Assembly: GCF_002994745.2 (NCBI RefSeq)
Contig: NC_037094.1
Location: 16,330,001-16,394,000 of the forward strand
Source: Rosa chinensis
Lineage: Eukaryota > Streptophyta > Magnoliopsida > Rosales > Rosaceae
Reading direction: 5' to 3'
DNA: 64,000 bases
The notes under the pieces are model-generated. The model saw only the letters and a list, made by a program, of their open reading frames with translations, did not search any database and was not told the origin of the DNA. A program made the translations under genes and the position numbers. Numbering within the stretch: the first letter of the stretch is position 1; each line of letters opens with the position of its first letter. Below, in pieces: positions 12,030 through 22,519 of this stretch.

Positions 12030-13037
12030 GTGGTTAGGTTGATTTGATGTTTTAAGTTTTGTATTGTTTAGTTATTTTTCATTTATATTGATTTATGAGT
12101 TTTGGAATGATTATGTATAATTAATAATGCATGAATTCAAGTTTTAAAATTTGAAAAATTAAAAACAATAATAATGAAAAATTTACAATATTATGTATTT
12201 TAAATTTGTTTTCTTTATTGACTTGAAAGGGCAAATGGACAGAATAGTCAATAGACTGCAATTAACAAAGAAAAAGTAAGAGGATTACATCCCACTATCA
12301 AACTACGAAATTGGACCTTGATAAAAATTCTTAAAAAAAATACAAGATAAAGATGAAAAATTAAAGACAACATTCAGAATCAAACACAGAGTCACAAAGC
12401 ATATGGTTTGCACAAAAGAAGCCTCAACCAATTCTGCTACATCTGCAGCATTGTTAATTTTATAGACTCTCTTTTATTTATTCCATTAGTAATATAGGCT
12501 TTTTGGGCCCGTCGAATGAAATGGGCCAGAAGCACCAACCTTTTGGGCCTCATCTCAGGTTTGGCCTTGAGATACGTCTCATGGTAGTCCAAAGTGGCCT
12601 TGTGCCCAAGGTCTACCGCCGCCGCTCATCTGTTGTGCTGCATGTATTCCCCAATTTGAAAGTCAGGTTATTGGTGGCGGTTCAACAAGACTCTGGTAGG
12701 AGAATAACCTTCTCTTATGCCTAAACTTTATTCGTACAAGAAAAATCATATTTCGAAATCATAAACTCAGGTGTTATACTTCAGAAATGCTCGGCTGCCA
12801 CACTTCTTTACTTCTTATATAGTAATGGTAATTTGTAACAGGATTTTAACAATCATCTTGTCCTCAAGTCTCAATATAAAACATCTTAGTGCCTACGTTT
12901 AATAATCATAATATAGTTCCAACTCCATGGGTATTTGTACTTATTAAACATATTCTAAAAATAGAACAACCAGGAAGATTTAGATTCGAAATCTTATAAA
13001 ACTCAAAATAATCTAGTTCATCGAGATCACATTGACC
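12030..13037. other. Spacer downstream of SDR1, no gene seen
   Basis: Mostly AT-rich. A more GC-rich patch at 12500-12720 has an open frame but no recognisable content. The 3' UTR of SDR1 (minus strand) must lie in the right part, roughly 12800-13037. Confidence 0.4.
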
Positions 13038-15466
13038 TCAATCAAAGGTTGACTCTTCATTCCGGTTAAAGAAGCGACCTGAAATTCCAGTTTCGGCTAT
13101 CAAAGCCAGCTTCACAGGATCTAGTGCAGCTTCTTCAACTGTGAGAATCCCGGTATTATTGTTGAGATCTGTTTTGGTATAACCTGGACCAACTGCGTTT
13201 ATAGCAATGTGGGGATACTTCTTTGCCATGACTCTTGTATAAGCATTAAGAGCTGCTTTTGATACAATGTAGGCAGATATATCTAAAGGCCATCCTTTGG
13301 ATTTTATCGAATCATGCTTCACATCCTCTAGAAACTCCTCGACTAGCTTGTCCACTTTCTCCTCGGTGAGGTTATCCACATCTCCTAGCTCCTTCTTTGC
13401 TTTCTCATTTGAAATAAGCTAGAAACCCAAGGGTAATGCATTTATTAGATTGCCAATTTGATAACACAGTGTATCTTGCTTAAAATATGTCATGTTATGC
13501 AATTAGACTGAAAACCTAAACTATATATTGAAGACATTGATGTGGTCTATCGTCTTGACTTACAATTCGACGATATTTACTGAGTCATTCTAGTGAGGGA
13601 TCATTTTTTTAATTCATTTTAACGAGATCGCTATTGACGTGGGGTGGGGTCAAATTGTAAATCAAGACCATAGACCGCATCAATATCTTGTGTGTGTGTG
13701 TGTGTGTTTTTATATAATTATATGTACATGATAATATGAAATTCAATATCTTTTGCTCTAAAAGTATTAAGGTAAAGTTTCAGTTTTGTACTCTCAGCTG
13801 TCCCCGTGAGGAAGAGACATTGACTATCTTTGGAGCTTCAGATTTTTGAAGTAGTGGAACAAGTGCTTCTGTGAGTTGCTTGATTCCATAATAGTTTGTT
13901 TTCAAACAATCCACCGCTGTCTCGTAACTTTGCACTTTATTTTGTTTAATCTGCACATCTCATCATTCATTGACACTAGATCATATAGAAAATTACAAAC
14001 AAGTGTCATTTTGAAACTTATATTAGCCATAAGGCCACCTAAATTGTTTTGTGCAAATAAGGCCACTTGCCTCTTTAAATTATTTTTTCTTTGTCCATTT
14101 TACCCTTCTACCTAAGAAAACTAACCGCCTGGTTTCTTTATCAACCTAACGTACGACCTGAACGGCGAGAGGTCTCATCGTTCCAAGCACAGGGTTTAGA
14201 GTTTAGGGTTTAGGGTTTTATTTTAGGGTTACCTTAGGTTTCTTTATCAACCTAAGGTACGACCTGAACGGCGAGAGGTCTCAGCGTTCCAAGCACAGGG
14301 TTTAGGGTTTTATTTTAGGGTTTAGGGTTTAGGGTTTTAGGGTTTAGGGTTTAGGGTTTAGGGTTTAGGGTTTAGGGTTTAGGGTTTTATTTTTGTTGGG
14401 TTTAGGGTTTAGGGTTTTATTTTAGGGTTTAGGGTTTAGGGTTTAGGGTTTAGGGTTTTAGGGTTTAGGGTTTAGGGTTTTATTTTTGTTGGGTTTAGGG
14501 TAGGGTTTAGGGTTTAGGGTTTAGGGTAGGGTATAGGGTTTAGGGTTAGGGTAGGGTTTAGGGTTTTTATTTTTGTTGGGTTTTGGGTTTAGGGTTTAGG
14601 GTTTAGGGTATAAAGGATGATTGTTAAGTTTTTACTCTAGTGGCATTTATGTAAATATATTAATTTTTATATCCAAAATTTAATACCTTTTTTATTCTAG
14701 TGGCCTTATGAGGGAAAAAAATAGTTGGTGGCCTTATGGCTAAAAGAACATTCAAATATGCACTTATATGTAATTAACTCTAGATCATATAACAAAAAGA
14801 ACATATAAGACAGATTTTATGACAAAAAGATGAAGCCTCCACAATATGGGATGAAATCCTAAACACCCCCACCCCCCCACAAAAAAAAAAAAAATGAAAC
14901 TTCAATTTTTATTGACTTACATTGTTAGGCCCAACTATGTCGTCTGCGAGGTATACAGATCCAAGGACTCCTGCATTGTTAACCTTCAATTTGAGAAAGA
15001 AAGAAAAAAGTGTGTTAGAAGTGGTTAATCAAGTGAAAAAGAAATAGATCATATAAAATTGTTGAATAAGGGTGCCAGAGGAACAAATACCAATATGTCA
15101 AGCTTTCTGAATTGCGTTTTGAGAAAGTTTGCCAAAGAAGCAATGCTAGTTGGGGCAGTTACATCTAGCTGATGGAAGACCACATCGGAGAAACCAGAAG
15201 CCTTTAGGCTTTCAGCTGCTTCTGTTCCTCTCTTCGCATCTCTTGCTGTTAATACCACCCCAACTCCTTTAGAAGCTAATTGCTTACTAATCTCAAGTCC
15301 AATCCCTTTGTTGGCTCCAGTAACAACTGCAATCCTAATATCACCGGAAAAAGTACAAATGACAAAAGAAACAGAATTAAGAAGCTATATATTATAGAAT
15401 GGTAATTGTAGAGAAAGAGAGAGAGATGTACTTCTTTGACCCAAAATTGATGGTAGTTTCCGCCAT
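13038..15466 (-). CDS. SDR1: neomenthol dehydrogenase / salutaridine reductase-type SDR, 293 aa
   Basis: Minus-strand exons: 15432-15466, 15091-15334, 14921-14983, 13792-13950, 13038-13418. All introns are GT/AG and in phase, giving 293 aa with no stop. The family reduces carbonyls on terpenoid or alkaloid substrates with NADPH in the cytosol; the substrate cannot be read from sequence. Visible motifs are cofactor-loop TGANKGIG (17-24), NNAG (95-98), active-site serine in VNVSSS (157-162) and YIVSK (217-221, catalytic Tyr217 and Lys221). A helical insertion before the active site ([16 protein letters not shown]) is typical of this monomeric subgroup. The C-terminus ends NEESTFD, unlike SDR2/3. 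Intron 3 contains a TIR element carrying telomeric repeats, and intron 4 contains a MITE. A TATA box lies about 90 bp upstream. Confidence 0.9.
13530..13689. mobile_element. MITE-like hairpin in SDR1 intron 4
   Basis: Inverted arms of about 35-40 bp flank roughly 85 bp. The left arm reads ACATTGATGTGGTCTATCG and continues to TTACAATTCGAC. The right arm is its imperfect reverse complement (GTCAAATTGTAAATC to ACCGCATCAATATCTTG). A TG microsatellite follows directly at 13690-13706. No clear target duplication was identified. Confidence 0.65.
14022..14744. mobile_element. TIR element in SDR1 intron 3 carrying telomeric repeats
   Basis: The ends are inverted copies: TTAGCCATAAGGCCACC (14023-14039) and its reverse complement (14727-14743). 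Further subterminal GGCCAC/GTGGCC words lie inside both ends. The interior holds a roughly 70-bp direct repeat (starting 14131 and 14237, with AACGGCGAGAGGTCTCA) and then a long TTTAGGG array. No transposase is seen. It is probably a non-autonomous DNA element. The target duplication is unclear. Confidence 0.65.
14195..14612 (+). repeat. Interstitial telomere-type TTTAGGG array
   Basis: About 400 bp of TTTAGGG heptamers, many perfect and some expanded to TTTTAGGG or broken by TTTTATTTTTGTTGGG spacers. This is the plant telomere unit. It lies inside a TIR element inside an SDR1 intron, so it is interstitial, not a chromosome end. Confidence 0.95.
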
Positions 15467-15555
15467 TTTTATATCTAGAAGATGGTTTACAAGGAGCAAT
15501 ACAATTATGTATGTTTGTGACTTCCTACCTACCACATACTGTCGTTAATTAGAGC

Positions 15556-15563
15556 TATTTATA
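15556..15563 (-). promoter_or_regulatory. TATA box of SDR1
   Basis: On the minus strand the sequence reads ACTATAAATAGCTC, about 90 bp before the SDR1 start codon (15466). That is consistent with a 5' UTR of around 60 nt. The same block, without the gene, is repeated at 53877 onward. Confidence 0.6.
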
Positions 15564-17309
15564 GTTTAGCAACCTTGCGTCTGAGTACGTATTGGTCACG
15601 TATGCAATGGCGTCCTTCAAAGTCATCATCATTATCTACTGGGATCAATAATTGACGCAAGTGCTGATCACAAACTGTTGGCTCATGTTCATGTAAATTG
15701 ACAATTAATTTTTATGTAAATCACAGGAAAATTTGTATGCATTATATCTCTTCTTTTTCAAATCACATGTAAATTGACATTTCTACATGAATTGACAGGA
15801 AAATTTGCATGCATCATCTCTTCTTTTTCAAATCATTTATCACCTTTGAGTTGTTATGCATCTAAGATTTGCAAGTGTACAAACTATGATACACAAATTT
15901 GCATGGTTTCGATCATATGTACACAAATTTGGAAAAGGGTGTTATAAAAAGGAAAAATGTCAATTTACTCAAATTTTAGCTACTTTAACTCCATTTAGCT
16001 CAACATCTTTCAAGATTACCCACTTACCCAATAAATTACATATTTTTTGCCCTAATATTCAATTATGTTTTTTTTTAATGATTGTTTTTTGTTTGTTTTT
16101 GAGACAATTTTGCCCTCTCCCTTTGTTACATAGAGAGAGAGAGAGAGAGAGAGAGTGAAAGAGAGAAAACTCGTCGGAGACTTACGGGAATCCGGTCAGT
16201 GGACCTCGAAATCTCGTCACTAGTCACCGGTAGCTAGAAGTCTTTAAAGAGCTCGTCGGAGACTTTTATTGCCCCTAATAAATTTTTTTTGCCTCCCAAT
16301 AAAAAGTTTTTTTTTAAGGTCAATAAAAAGTTTTTTTTAAGGTCAATAAAAACTTTTTATTGAGAGGCAATAAAAGTTTATTGAGGGGAATGGAGCTAAT
16401 TTCCCTAAAATTAGATAAATAAAATTTTGATTGAGGAAGAATATGAGGATATTGCATCAATTCACAATCTTTTATTGGGGTGGGAGAATAAAAGTTTATC
16501 GAGTTTTATAATAAAAGTTATATATACAAACTCCACGTACTACCACTTTTGTTTTATAATCACTACACACTAAAAAATGAAAGGTTCAATTACGTATTTA
16601 GTTTTACAAGGTCCACGGAGATCTCATAAAATTTTTAGGAGATTTATTGACTCTCAATGCAAGTTTGTTGACCCTCAATAAATGTTGTTATTGCCTTTTA
16701 ATAAAACTTTTATTGACCATAATAAAAAATTTATTAACTCCCAATAAAATTTTTATCCAGAGTAAAAAAAACTGAACAAAATGTTAAGTAATCTAATTTA
16801 ATTGCATAATGCAAATGGAGCTTTTTAGAACTGTCATGCACACAGAGAATAGTTCACTAGAGATGATCACTATGAATAAGGATGAAAGAATATTCAAGAT
16901 GTCTTCTATATTCTTTTCTTTTTTTGTCTGAACTCAAGATTATTTCCAGCAATTGCATAACCAAACAAAAGGAACACAAATACGTACATAGGCGGTCATC
17001 CATTCCTGCAGGTGAATATCTGAATTGGTAAAATCCAAATTTGAGTTTGTGTCCAACTGGTGTAGGTGGAGCTTGTAAAGAGGTATGGTGAGTCACTGTC
17101 ACGCCCCCAATTTCGAAAACACGTATTCCAAATTCGAAACATGAAATTATTACAAATACAAATACCAGTCTATTTTTTTTTTTTTCTTTCAGAGTAACAC
17201 ACAGTGACACCACACTCCACTCAATATTACAAAACCTAGCTCCTCAATTCTTAATACAACACGCTCTCACAAAAACCAAATTACAAGGCACAAATGAGCT
17301 TAACTCACC

Positions 17310-17995
17310 TCTCTATTACAATTGCTGTAAAATTATAAAAAAACTCTAACCCGCACGATTACCGTCCTGATTCTCCTGACCTACAGGATTACCACTCACC
17401 TCACTATTACAATTGCTGTAAAATTATAACAAAAACTCTAACCCGCACGATCACCGTCCTGATTCTCCTGACCTACAGGATTACCCGCTACACAATATGA
17501 ATCGTGTACCGGGAATGCAACAACACCAAACCCGGTAAGCCATGACAGCCCGTATGAGTAAACAAGAAGGAACTGTTGATTTATTAAATTATAATTCTTA
17601 CAAATCAAGTAAAAATCCAACAGTAATACGTCTGCAAAGAGACATCAAACCACTCATGGAAAGCCACAAGGAATACATTTTCACAATCCTCAAATCACAA
17701 TACACCAGACTGGTCCTACAACACCCAACTCCCATAACACCACTTCGGTCCATTTTGACCATACGTTAGAGCTCTAACTATATCGCTACCTGTCACCTTG
17801 GCCTAGGCTTAAGTAATGCGATGTACTGCGGTTAATAATAAACCGTCGTTCTTCGGACACCCCTGTCCTCAGAACAAAATACTGCGGTTAATAATAAACC
17901 GTCGCTCTTTGGACATTCCCGCCCTTAGAACACAAACACTCAGGTTAATAAATAACCGTCGCTCTTCGGACATCCCCGTCCTCAGAACCCTACAT
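17310..17995. repeat. Short tandem repeats inside the solo LTR
   Basis: Two arrays lie side by side. A unit of about 90 bp with TTACAATTGCTGTAAAATTAT and GACCTACAGGATTACC occurs twice at 17316-17485. A unit of about 62 bp with GGTTAATAATAAACCGTCG and CTTCGGACA occurs three times at 17826-17995. Confidence 0.8.
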
Positions 17996-18535
17996 TCTCC
18001 ACTCTATACTTCCTCCAATATAAATCATGAATATTAACAAGAACTCATCAATCAAGTTCATCAAATATAAATATGGTACGTCACATCTCAATCCAGAATA
18101 AATAAATCATCACAATTTCACATTCTTCAATGTCACACCAATTTCGTATATAATCAAGTAAATATATATATATATACGTAATCACTCACTCAGAAGTGAC
18201 CACTAATACCAACTATAGTTCACACAAGAAAATCGGGAAATTCATTTTGTATAATTAAATCATTTTACTTACCTATGGACCGTAGGTGATCAAGTCCATA
18301 TGCTTTAAAACAAATATTTATTCCATAAATATTTTCACACGATTACCACCGAAAATAAATTAATTAAAGGTACTCGAATCGTAATAAGAACCACGTGAAG
18401 TTTACTCACCTCTTATCCCGCTGCGTCTTCACTTTCACAATCACACCAAAACTCGCTCGCCCAAGTAAAAACCGTTAATCACCTAATCATAAATGACTTG
18501 AGTTTAGCCAACAACTCACAAAATAAAACAAATGA

Positions 18536-18905
18536 CAATCCAACGGTCGGATCGAATTTATACGATGATCCAACGGTCAGATCAACTTTAAAAAATGATC
18601 CAACGGTCGGATCGAATTTATACGATGATCCAACGGTCAAATCCTCACGGATCGCCCTTTGGATCATCCTCCCGAAATTATCTCGAAGATCCAACGGTCG
18701 GATCTTCCTAAATCGCCTTTATTAACATCTCCTCAGATTTATAAGAAAATCCGACGGTCGGATTCTCACGAATCAACTTCCAAAACACCATTTCACCATT
18801 ATACGAAGATCCAACGGTCAGATCTTCGCCCGTGACCACACAAAGTCATCGGGACAGTCATACGATCAACATATTTAAATTTCAAGTCCATTCAACGGTC
18901 TGATC
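18536..18905. repeat. CCAACGGTC motif cluster inside the solo LTR
   Basis: At least eight copies of GATCCAACGGTCGGATC or close variants occur, partly within a 62-bp tandem unit (18536-18650) with ATCGAATTTATACGATGATC. Each motif is nearly palindromic around its GATC ends. The same core, as GACCGTTGG, recurs in the 0.5-kb tandem monomers elsewhere in the window. Confidence 0.8.
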
Positions 18906-20089
18906 TTCACAGCTCATAAATCGAACGATCGAAATCGATCGAAATCGTAAAATTCATAACTAAATCATACGATATCGAAAAATTGCGTATAATATATCGA
19001 AATGATCGTATCGAAGTATAGAATCTAAAAATGTACAGAAACTATCCTTGTGACCCCAGGAAGTGGCCGGAAATGGCCGCCGGAGTTAGTGGCAGAGCCG
19101 CCGCCGACCACCACCAATGGTGTCGGGGACAGGCTGCTCTGCTTCGTCTCATCAAGCCAAATGACTTTCCTAACTAGCATGTAAGCTGAAAATGACCGGA
19201 AGGGATAGAAAATACCTCAAACCAGTCGGTTTGGCCGGAAAAAAAAACCCAGAAACCGGCGAGCTCCAAGTTCGACGTAAAAACTGCAACCTCAGGCCTC
19301 GATTCCTTCTGGAAAGTTGTTAAGAACATCAATTTGAACTCACTGGTTCAAGAATAAATCAAAACCAAGCTCTACAACTCGAGATATACCTAATCGAAGT
19401 TTTCGGTGTAACCGGGTTCGAGTTCCAGCCGCTTCCAGAGGCAGATCCGCCGTGAAAGGGAGGTTCTGGGAGCTTCAGCAGGTCAAGGCGAACCTGTGGG
19501 TGAAGTTTGGGAAGGTTTCGTGGCCAGTTGCTCGAGTTATCAAGCTTGGAACAAAACCGGGTTTTCCGGCCTCCGCTGTCGTCTCAGGTGGTTCCTGCAG
19601 CGCAAGGCCGCCTCCTGCAGCTGCGTACGATCGACTTGAAGGTGTGGGAGGTGATGGGATGCTGCCTGGTGGCCGGTGGAGCGAGAGAGAAGAGGGAGAG
19701 CCGATGCTCTGTTTTTCGGTTGCAAACGGAGGAAGTGAGAGAGTGAGACGTAGAGCATGCTAATCATGCTTGAAACAGGAGCAACCAACCCGTGTTTTAA
19801 TCCCTAAAAACCGAAAGTTATGTTTGCCACAATGATTGAAAAGACAAAATCCAATACCAACAGTAATTCCATTATAAAGAAAAGGAACAGTTATTACAGT
19901 CATTGTCTTCCTATCTTAAAAAAACTGCATGACCAATACGTACACTAACACGTGTAAAAGTCTAAATCAGAAATAATAATAAATCTAGACATGGTATACT
20001 TTTCTTAGACATCTACGTCTTTGCACCCTAGTACTAATTGCAGGTTATCTCACAAATTCATAAGCATCTGAAACAAAATGAATAATAAT

Positions 20090-20288
20090 AACCACCAAGG
20101 TTATGGCGGGGTGGTCGAGCCTCCAGGTGTGGAACCCCACACCCGGGTTCGAATCCCCTCTCTTACACTTTGTGGTGGAATTTTACCCATAGACGTGCAG
20201 TGGATTAGTCTAGATTCGGCTGGGATACCTTGCATGAGTGTGTGTGTCGCTAACTTGCTAACGCTGACCCCCCAATCAAAAAAAAAAT
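20090..20288 (+). mobile_element. tRNA-derived SINE
   Basis: About 200 bp is inserted between two copies of TGAATAATAAT (20079-20089 and 20289-20299). The empty site exists once in the duplicate at about 55570-55580. The head has a pol III B-box (GGTTCGAATCC, 20147-20157) and an A-box-like GGCGGGGTGGTCGAG. The tail is A-rich (AATCAAAAAAAAAATTG). All diagnostic features of a plant SINE are visible. Confidence 0.9.
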
Positions 20289-20516
20289 TGAATAATAATG
20301 ATATATCTTAATTGCATTTCTAACTTGTATACCTCCTAACTGCTTCAGAAAAACACCTTCCGACTTGCTTCTGCCGGAGGACAAGAAGATCTCCACTAGG
20401 ACAATACTCCATTACTAAACAAGAAAGATTATCTGATGCAAACTGGGAACGAGAAAAGGATAATCCTAACCACTAACCATTACCCACCACTCCAGCACCG
20501 CGCAACCTCCATTGAA

Positions 20517-20812
20517 ATGACGTCGTTTCTGCACTTGCCAGCAACTTCCTTTCTTCCTTCTTCTCTCCGCGGAGCTTCCCCCACAGCTCGGCCCAATCCC
20601 AGCTCGCTCTGTCCGACCCGGTCAGCTCTCTCTCTCTCCTCTCTCACATGCATGCATTGAAACCTCAAAGGCTTCAATTTGATTATTCGCTAACAAATTC
20701 GTCTCAATTTTGCAGGTTGAGTGTTAAATGCAGGCATGCACAGGCTAGTGTAAAGAGCGAGGATTTTAATTCTGGCGCCATAGACGTTGCGGCTGACGTT
20801 TGGCTTGAATGG
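20517..20812 (+). pseudogene. Two-exon 5' fragment of a plastid-type precursor gene (copy A)
   Basis: Exons 20517-20620 and 20716-20812 join in phase (GT/AG) to encode 67 residues starting MTSFLHLPATSFLPSSLRGA. The product is serine- and arginine-rich and poor in acidic residues, like a chloroplast transit peptide, and then reads SVKSEDFNSGAIDVAADVWL. A donor follows at 20813, but no matching next exon is seen. What follows is unrelated, with an 18-bp tandem repeat (CGATCAGAGACGACCTC). It was probably truncated before the segmental duplication, because copy B at 55798-56097 ends the same way. I suspect a Rossmann-type reductase precursor but cannot confirm it. Confidence 0.5.
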
Positions 20813-21094
20813 GTAAGCACAAACTCACAGACCTTATCCCGTCTGGAATCGAATTACTACTCGATCAGAGACGACCTCTCGATCAGAGACGACCTCGGAC
20901 CTACTGGACTTACTCGACGATTCCGATCTCATTCCAGCGCTCGTTCATGAAGAGCTTCGAGGAAGAGATTTCCAGCGATGGTGACTGAGCTAGTACATTT
21001 TGATTTTAAATGAAGTGAGTGTGATTTAATTAAAATCTCTTATTAAGTTAAGTGAGAGTATTTTTTATTAAAAAAAAAGTGAATATTTTTGGCT

Positions 21095-22519
21095 TAAATT
21101 TAGGCATTGGATCGAGACCCCTTATAAAAAAAGCATCCCTAGAGGGTCCTCTCTGTAGGTTCTTATTCACATTACCCCATAAAAACAAGGGTAATGGATT
21201 ATTAGGGGAACGTCTTCCATGCTCGGAGTTTGGAGTGCTCGGTTTATTTGGGTCCAGCCACGTGAGAAGCATGTGTCAGTTCAGTGAGAGAAAATGTAGG
21301 GGGAAAGGTTTAGCCTGTTCCCGGTTAAGAGATCGAAAGGAAGGGTCAATGTAATTGCACAGTTCATATTCTTCATATCTTCTCTGACTAGTGCTGCACA
21401 AATATATGAACAGAGCTTCAAAACTGATTTATTCTCATTCAACTTCTTTGTTTGGGTACATACAGAATCAAAACCACTTTAAACCTTGAAACCATGTGGT
21501 CAAAGTAGAAAGCAACTGCCAATTAAACAAGAATAAAAACCACATATAGATGCCAGTGGTTGGTCGCCGATCCCTCCTAAATCCCAGCAGCAACTTTCCA
21601 GCGGCGGCAGTAATCCTTGACTATCCCAGCCGCTGTAGTATTGATCGACCCGGCCGAAGCCGCCTAAAACACCGAATCTTTAAATTGGAACCAAAAGATG
21701 ACTTTCAGTATACCATCATGTATAGCTTGGAGTGAAGAGGAATCTCCATACCTCACTTGCAGCCAACGGCGATCGAAGCTGCCGGAAAACGCATCAAAAC
21801 CGCCAATAAAGCAAGAGTTTTCGAGCTCAACTCGTCATCTGCCGTCGTCAATTGACCAAACCAAGGCCATGTTCATCTTCGTGCCGCCAAGGTGAAGACG
21901 CCGCTGATCCGACACCAAGACACAGCCGGACAGTGGAGATACCGTCGGGTCAGCGTCGGGGCTTCCCGGTTCGTGAAATGGGTCGACGGAACTGGTTCCT
22001 TCTAGACCGATCTGAATATATATGTAGAAAAAATCAACGGTTAAGATCTAGCGGTGATGATTTGGATGATCCAGATCCAGCCACCAATTTTGTTTTTGTT
22101 AAAAATAAATTTCAGTAATTCAAAACTTCGTAAATTCCATTACACAAAAAAAAAAACTTTATAAATTCAAAATTGTTGCAGAAATTCGAATAAAAAAAAT
22201 TAAAAAAAAAACTTGTTGCAGAAATTTACATAAAGAACAAAAAGTAAGAACAAAACTAACAACACCAGAGAGAGAAGTTGCGGGTTTGTTTTCTAATTTT
22301 CATTCTTCTATTAAAAAAAAAAAGGAGAGAGAAAAGCTGATGTACAAAGAGTACAAATTGACACAATTATTTTGGAAAGTCACTGCTACTTTTAACCTTT
22401 ATTTTCATGGCCAGCACCAACATTTCTTTACCTTTATTGGCACTTGACAATTTGACGTGCATATTGCTCACTCACAGCAAATACTATCACTTGTCATATC
22501 CTGCAATCACCTTTTATTT
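21095..22519. other. Left part of the copy-A-specific repeat block
   Basis: Sequence absent from the duplicate copy begins here. A 130-bp stretch at 21209-21335 (CGTCTTCCATGCTCGGAG to CCTGTTCCCGGTTA) is repeated at 45858-45980, just upstream of SDR2. The part at 21550-22090 is GC-rich and looks like LTR or leader sequence, with CGGCGGCAG and GCCGGAAAAC words. The rest is A-rich. No gene is seen. Confidence 0.45.

Larger units (their letters stand above)
17097..19898. mobile_element. 2.8-kb solo LTR-like insertion
   Basis: The ends are TGTCACGCCC and TTATTACA (TG...CA). The flanks are GTCAC (17092-17096) and GTCAT (19899-19903), a 5-bp target duplication with one change. The undisturbed site is present in the duplicate at about 55390-55398 (GTCACTGTCTTCC). 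The insert has no coding domain but contains several internal tandem repeats, as very long plant LTRs often do. A single LTR with a target duplication is what unequal LTR recombination leaves behind. Gypsy origin is likely but unproven. Confidence 0.75.
15548..21094. repeat. Segmental duplication, copy A part 1
   Basis: This block matches 53877-56483 almost base for base, apart from three differences. Copy A carries a 2.8-kb LTR insert (17097-19898) and a SINE (20090-20288). Copy B keeps about 150 bp that copy A lacks near 21000. Apart from the inserts and the exon fragment at 20517-20812, it is AT-rich with a GA microsatellite (16133-16155) and inverted AATAAAAAGTTTTT stretches (16290-16390). 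I see no intact gene in it. Confidence 0.9.

Noticed and set aside
14195..14612. True chromosome end
   Set aside because: The TTTAGGG tract is bounded on both sides by unique intron and gene sequence, so it is interstitial.
16133..16155. GA microsatellite as a GAGA regulatory element
   Set aside because: Simple repeats of this kind are common; no gene lies downstream in a suitable position.
17097..19898. Mutator-type element with 9-bp duplication (GTCACTGTC/GTCATTGTC)
   Set aside because: No inverted ends are found; TG...CA ends with a 5-bp duplication explain the junctions and the empty site better.
20101..20160. tRNA gene from the GGTTCGAATCC match
   Set aside because: The flanking sequence does not fold as a full tRNA cloverleaf; the A-tail and 11-bp target duplication show a SINE.
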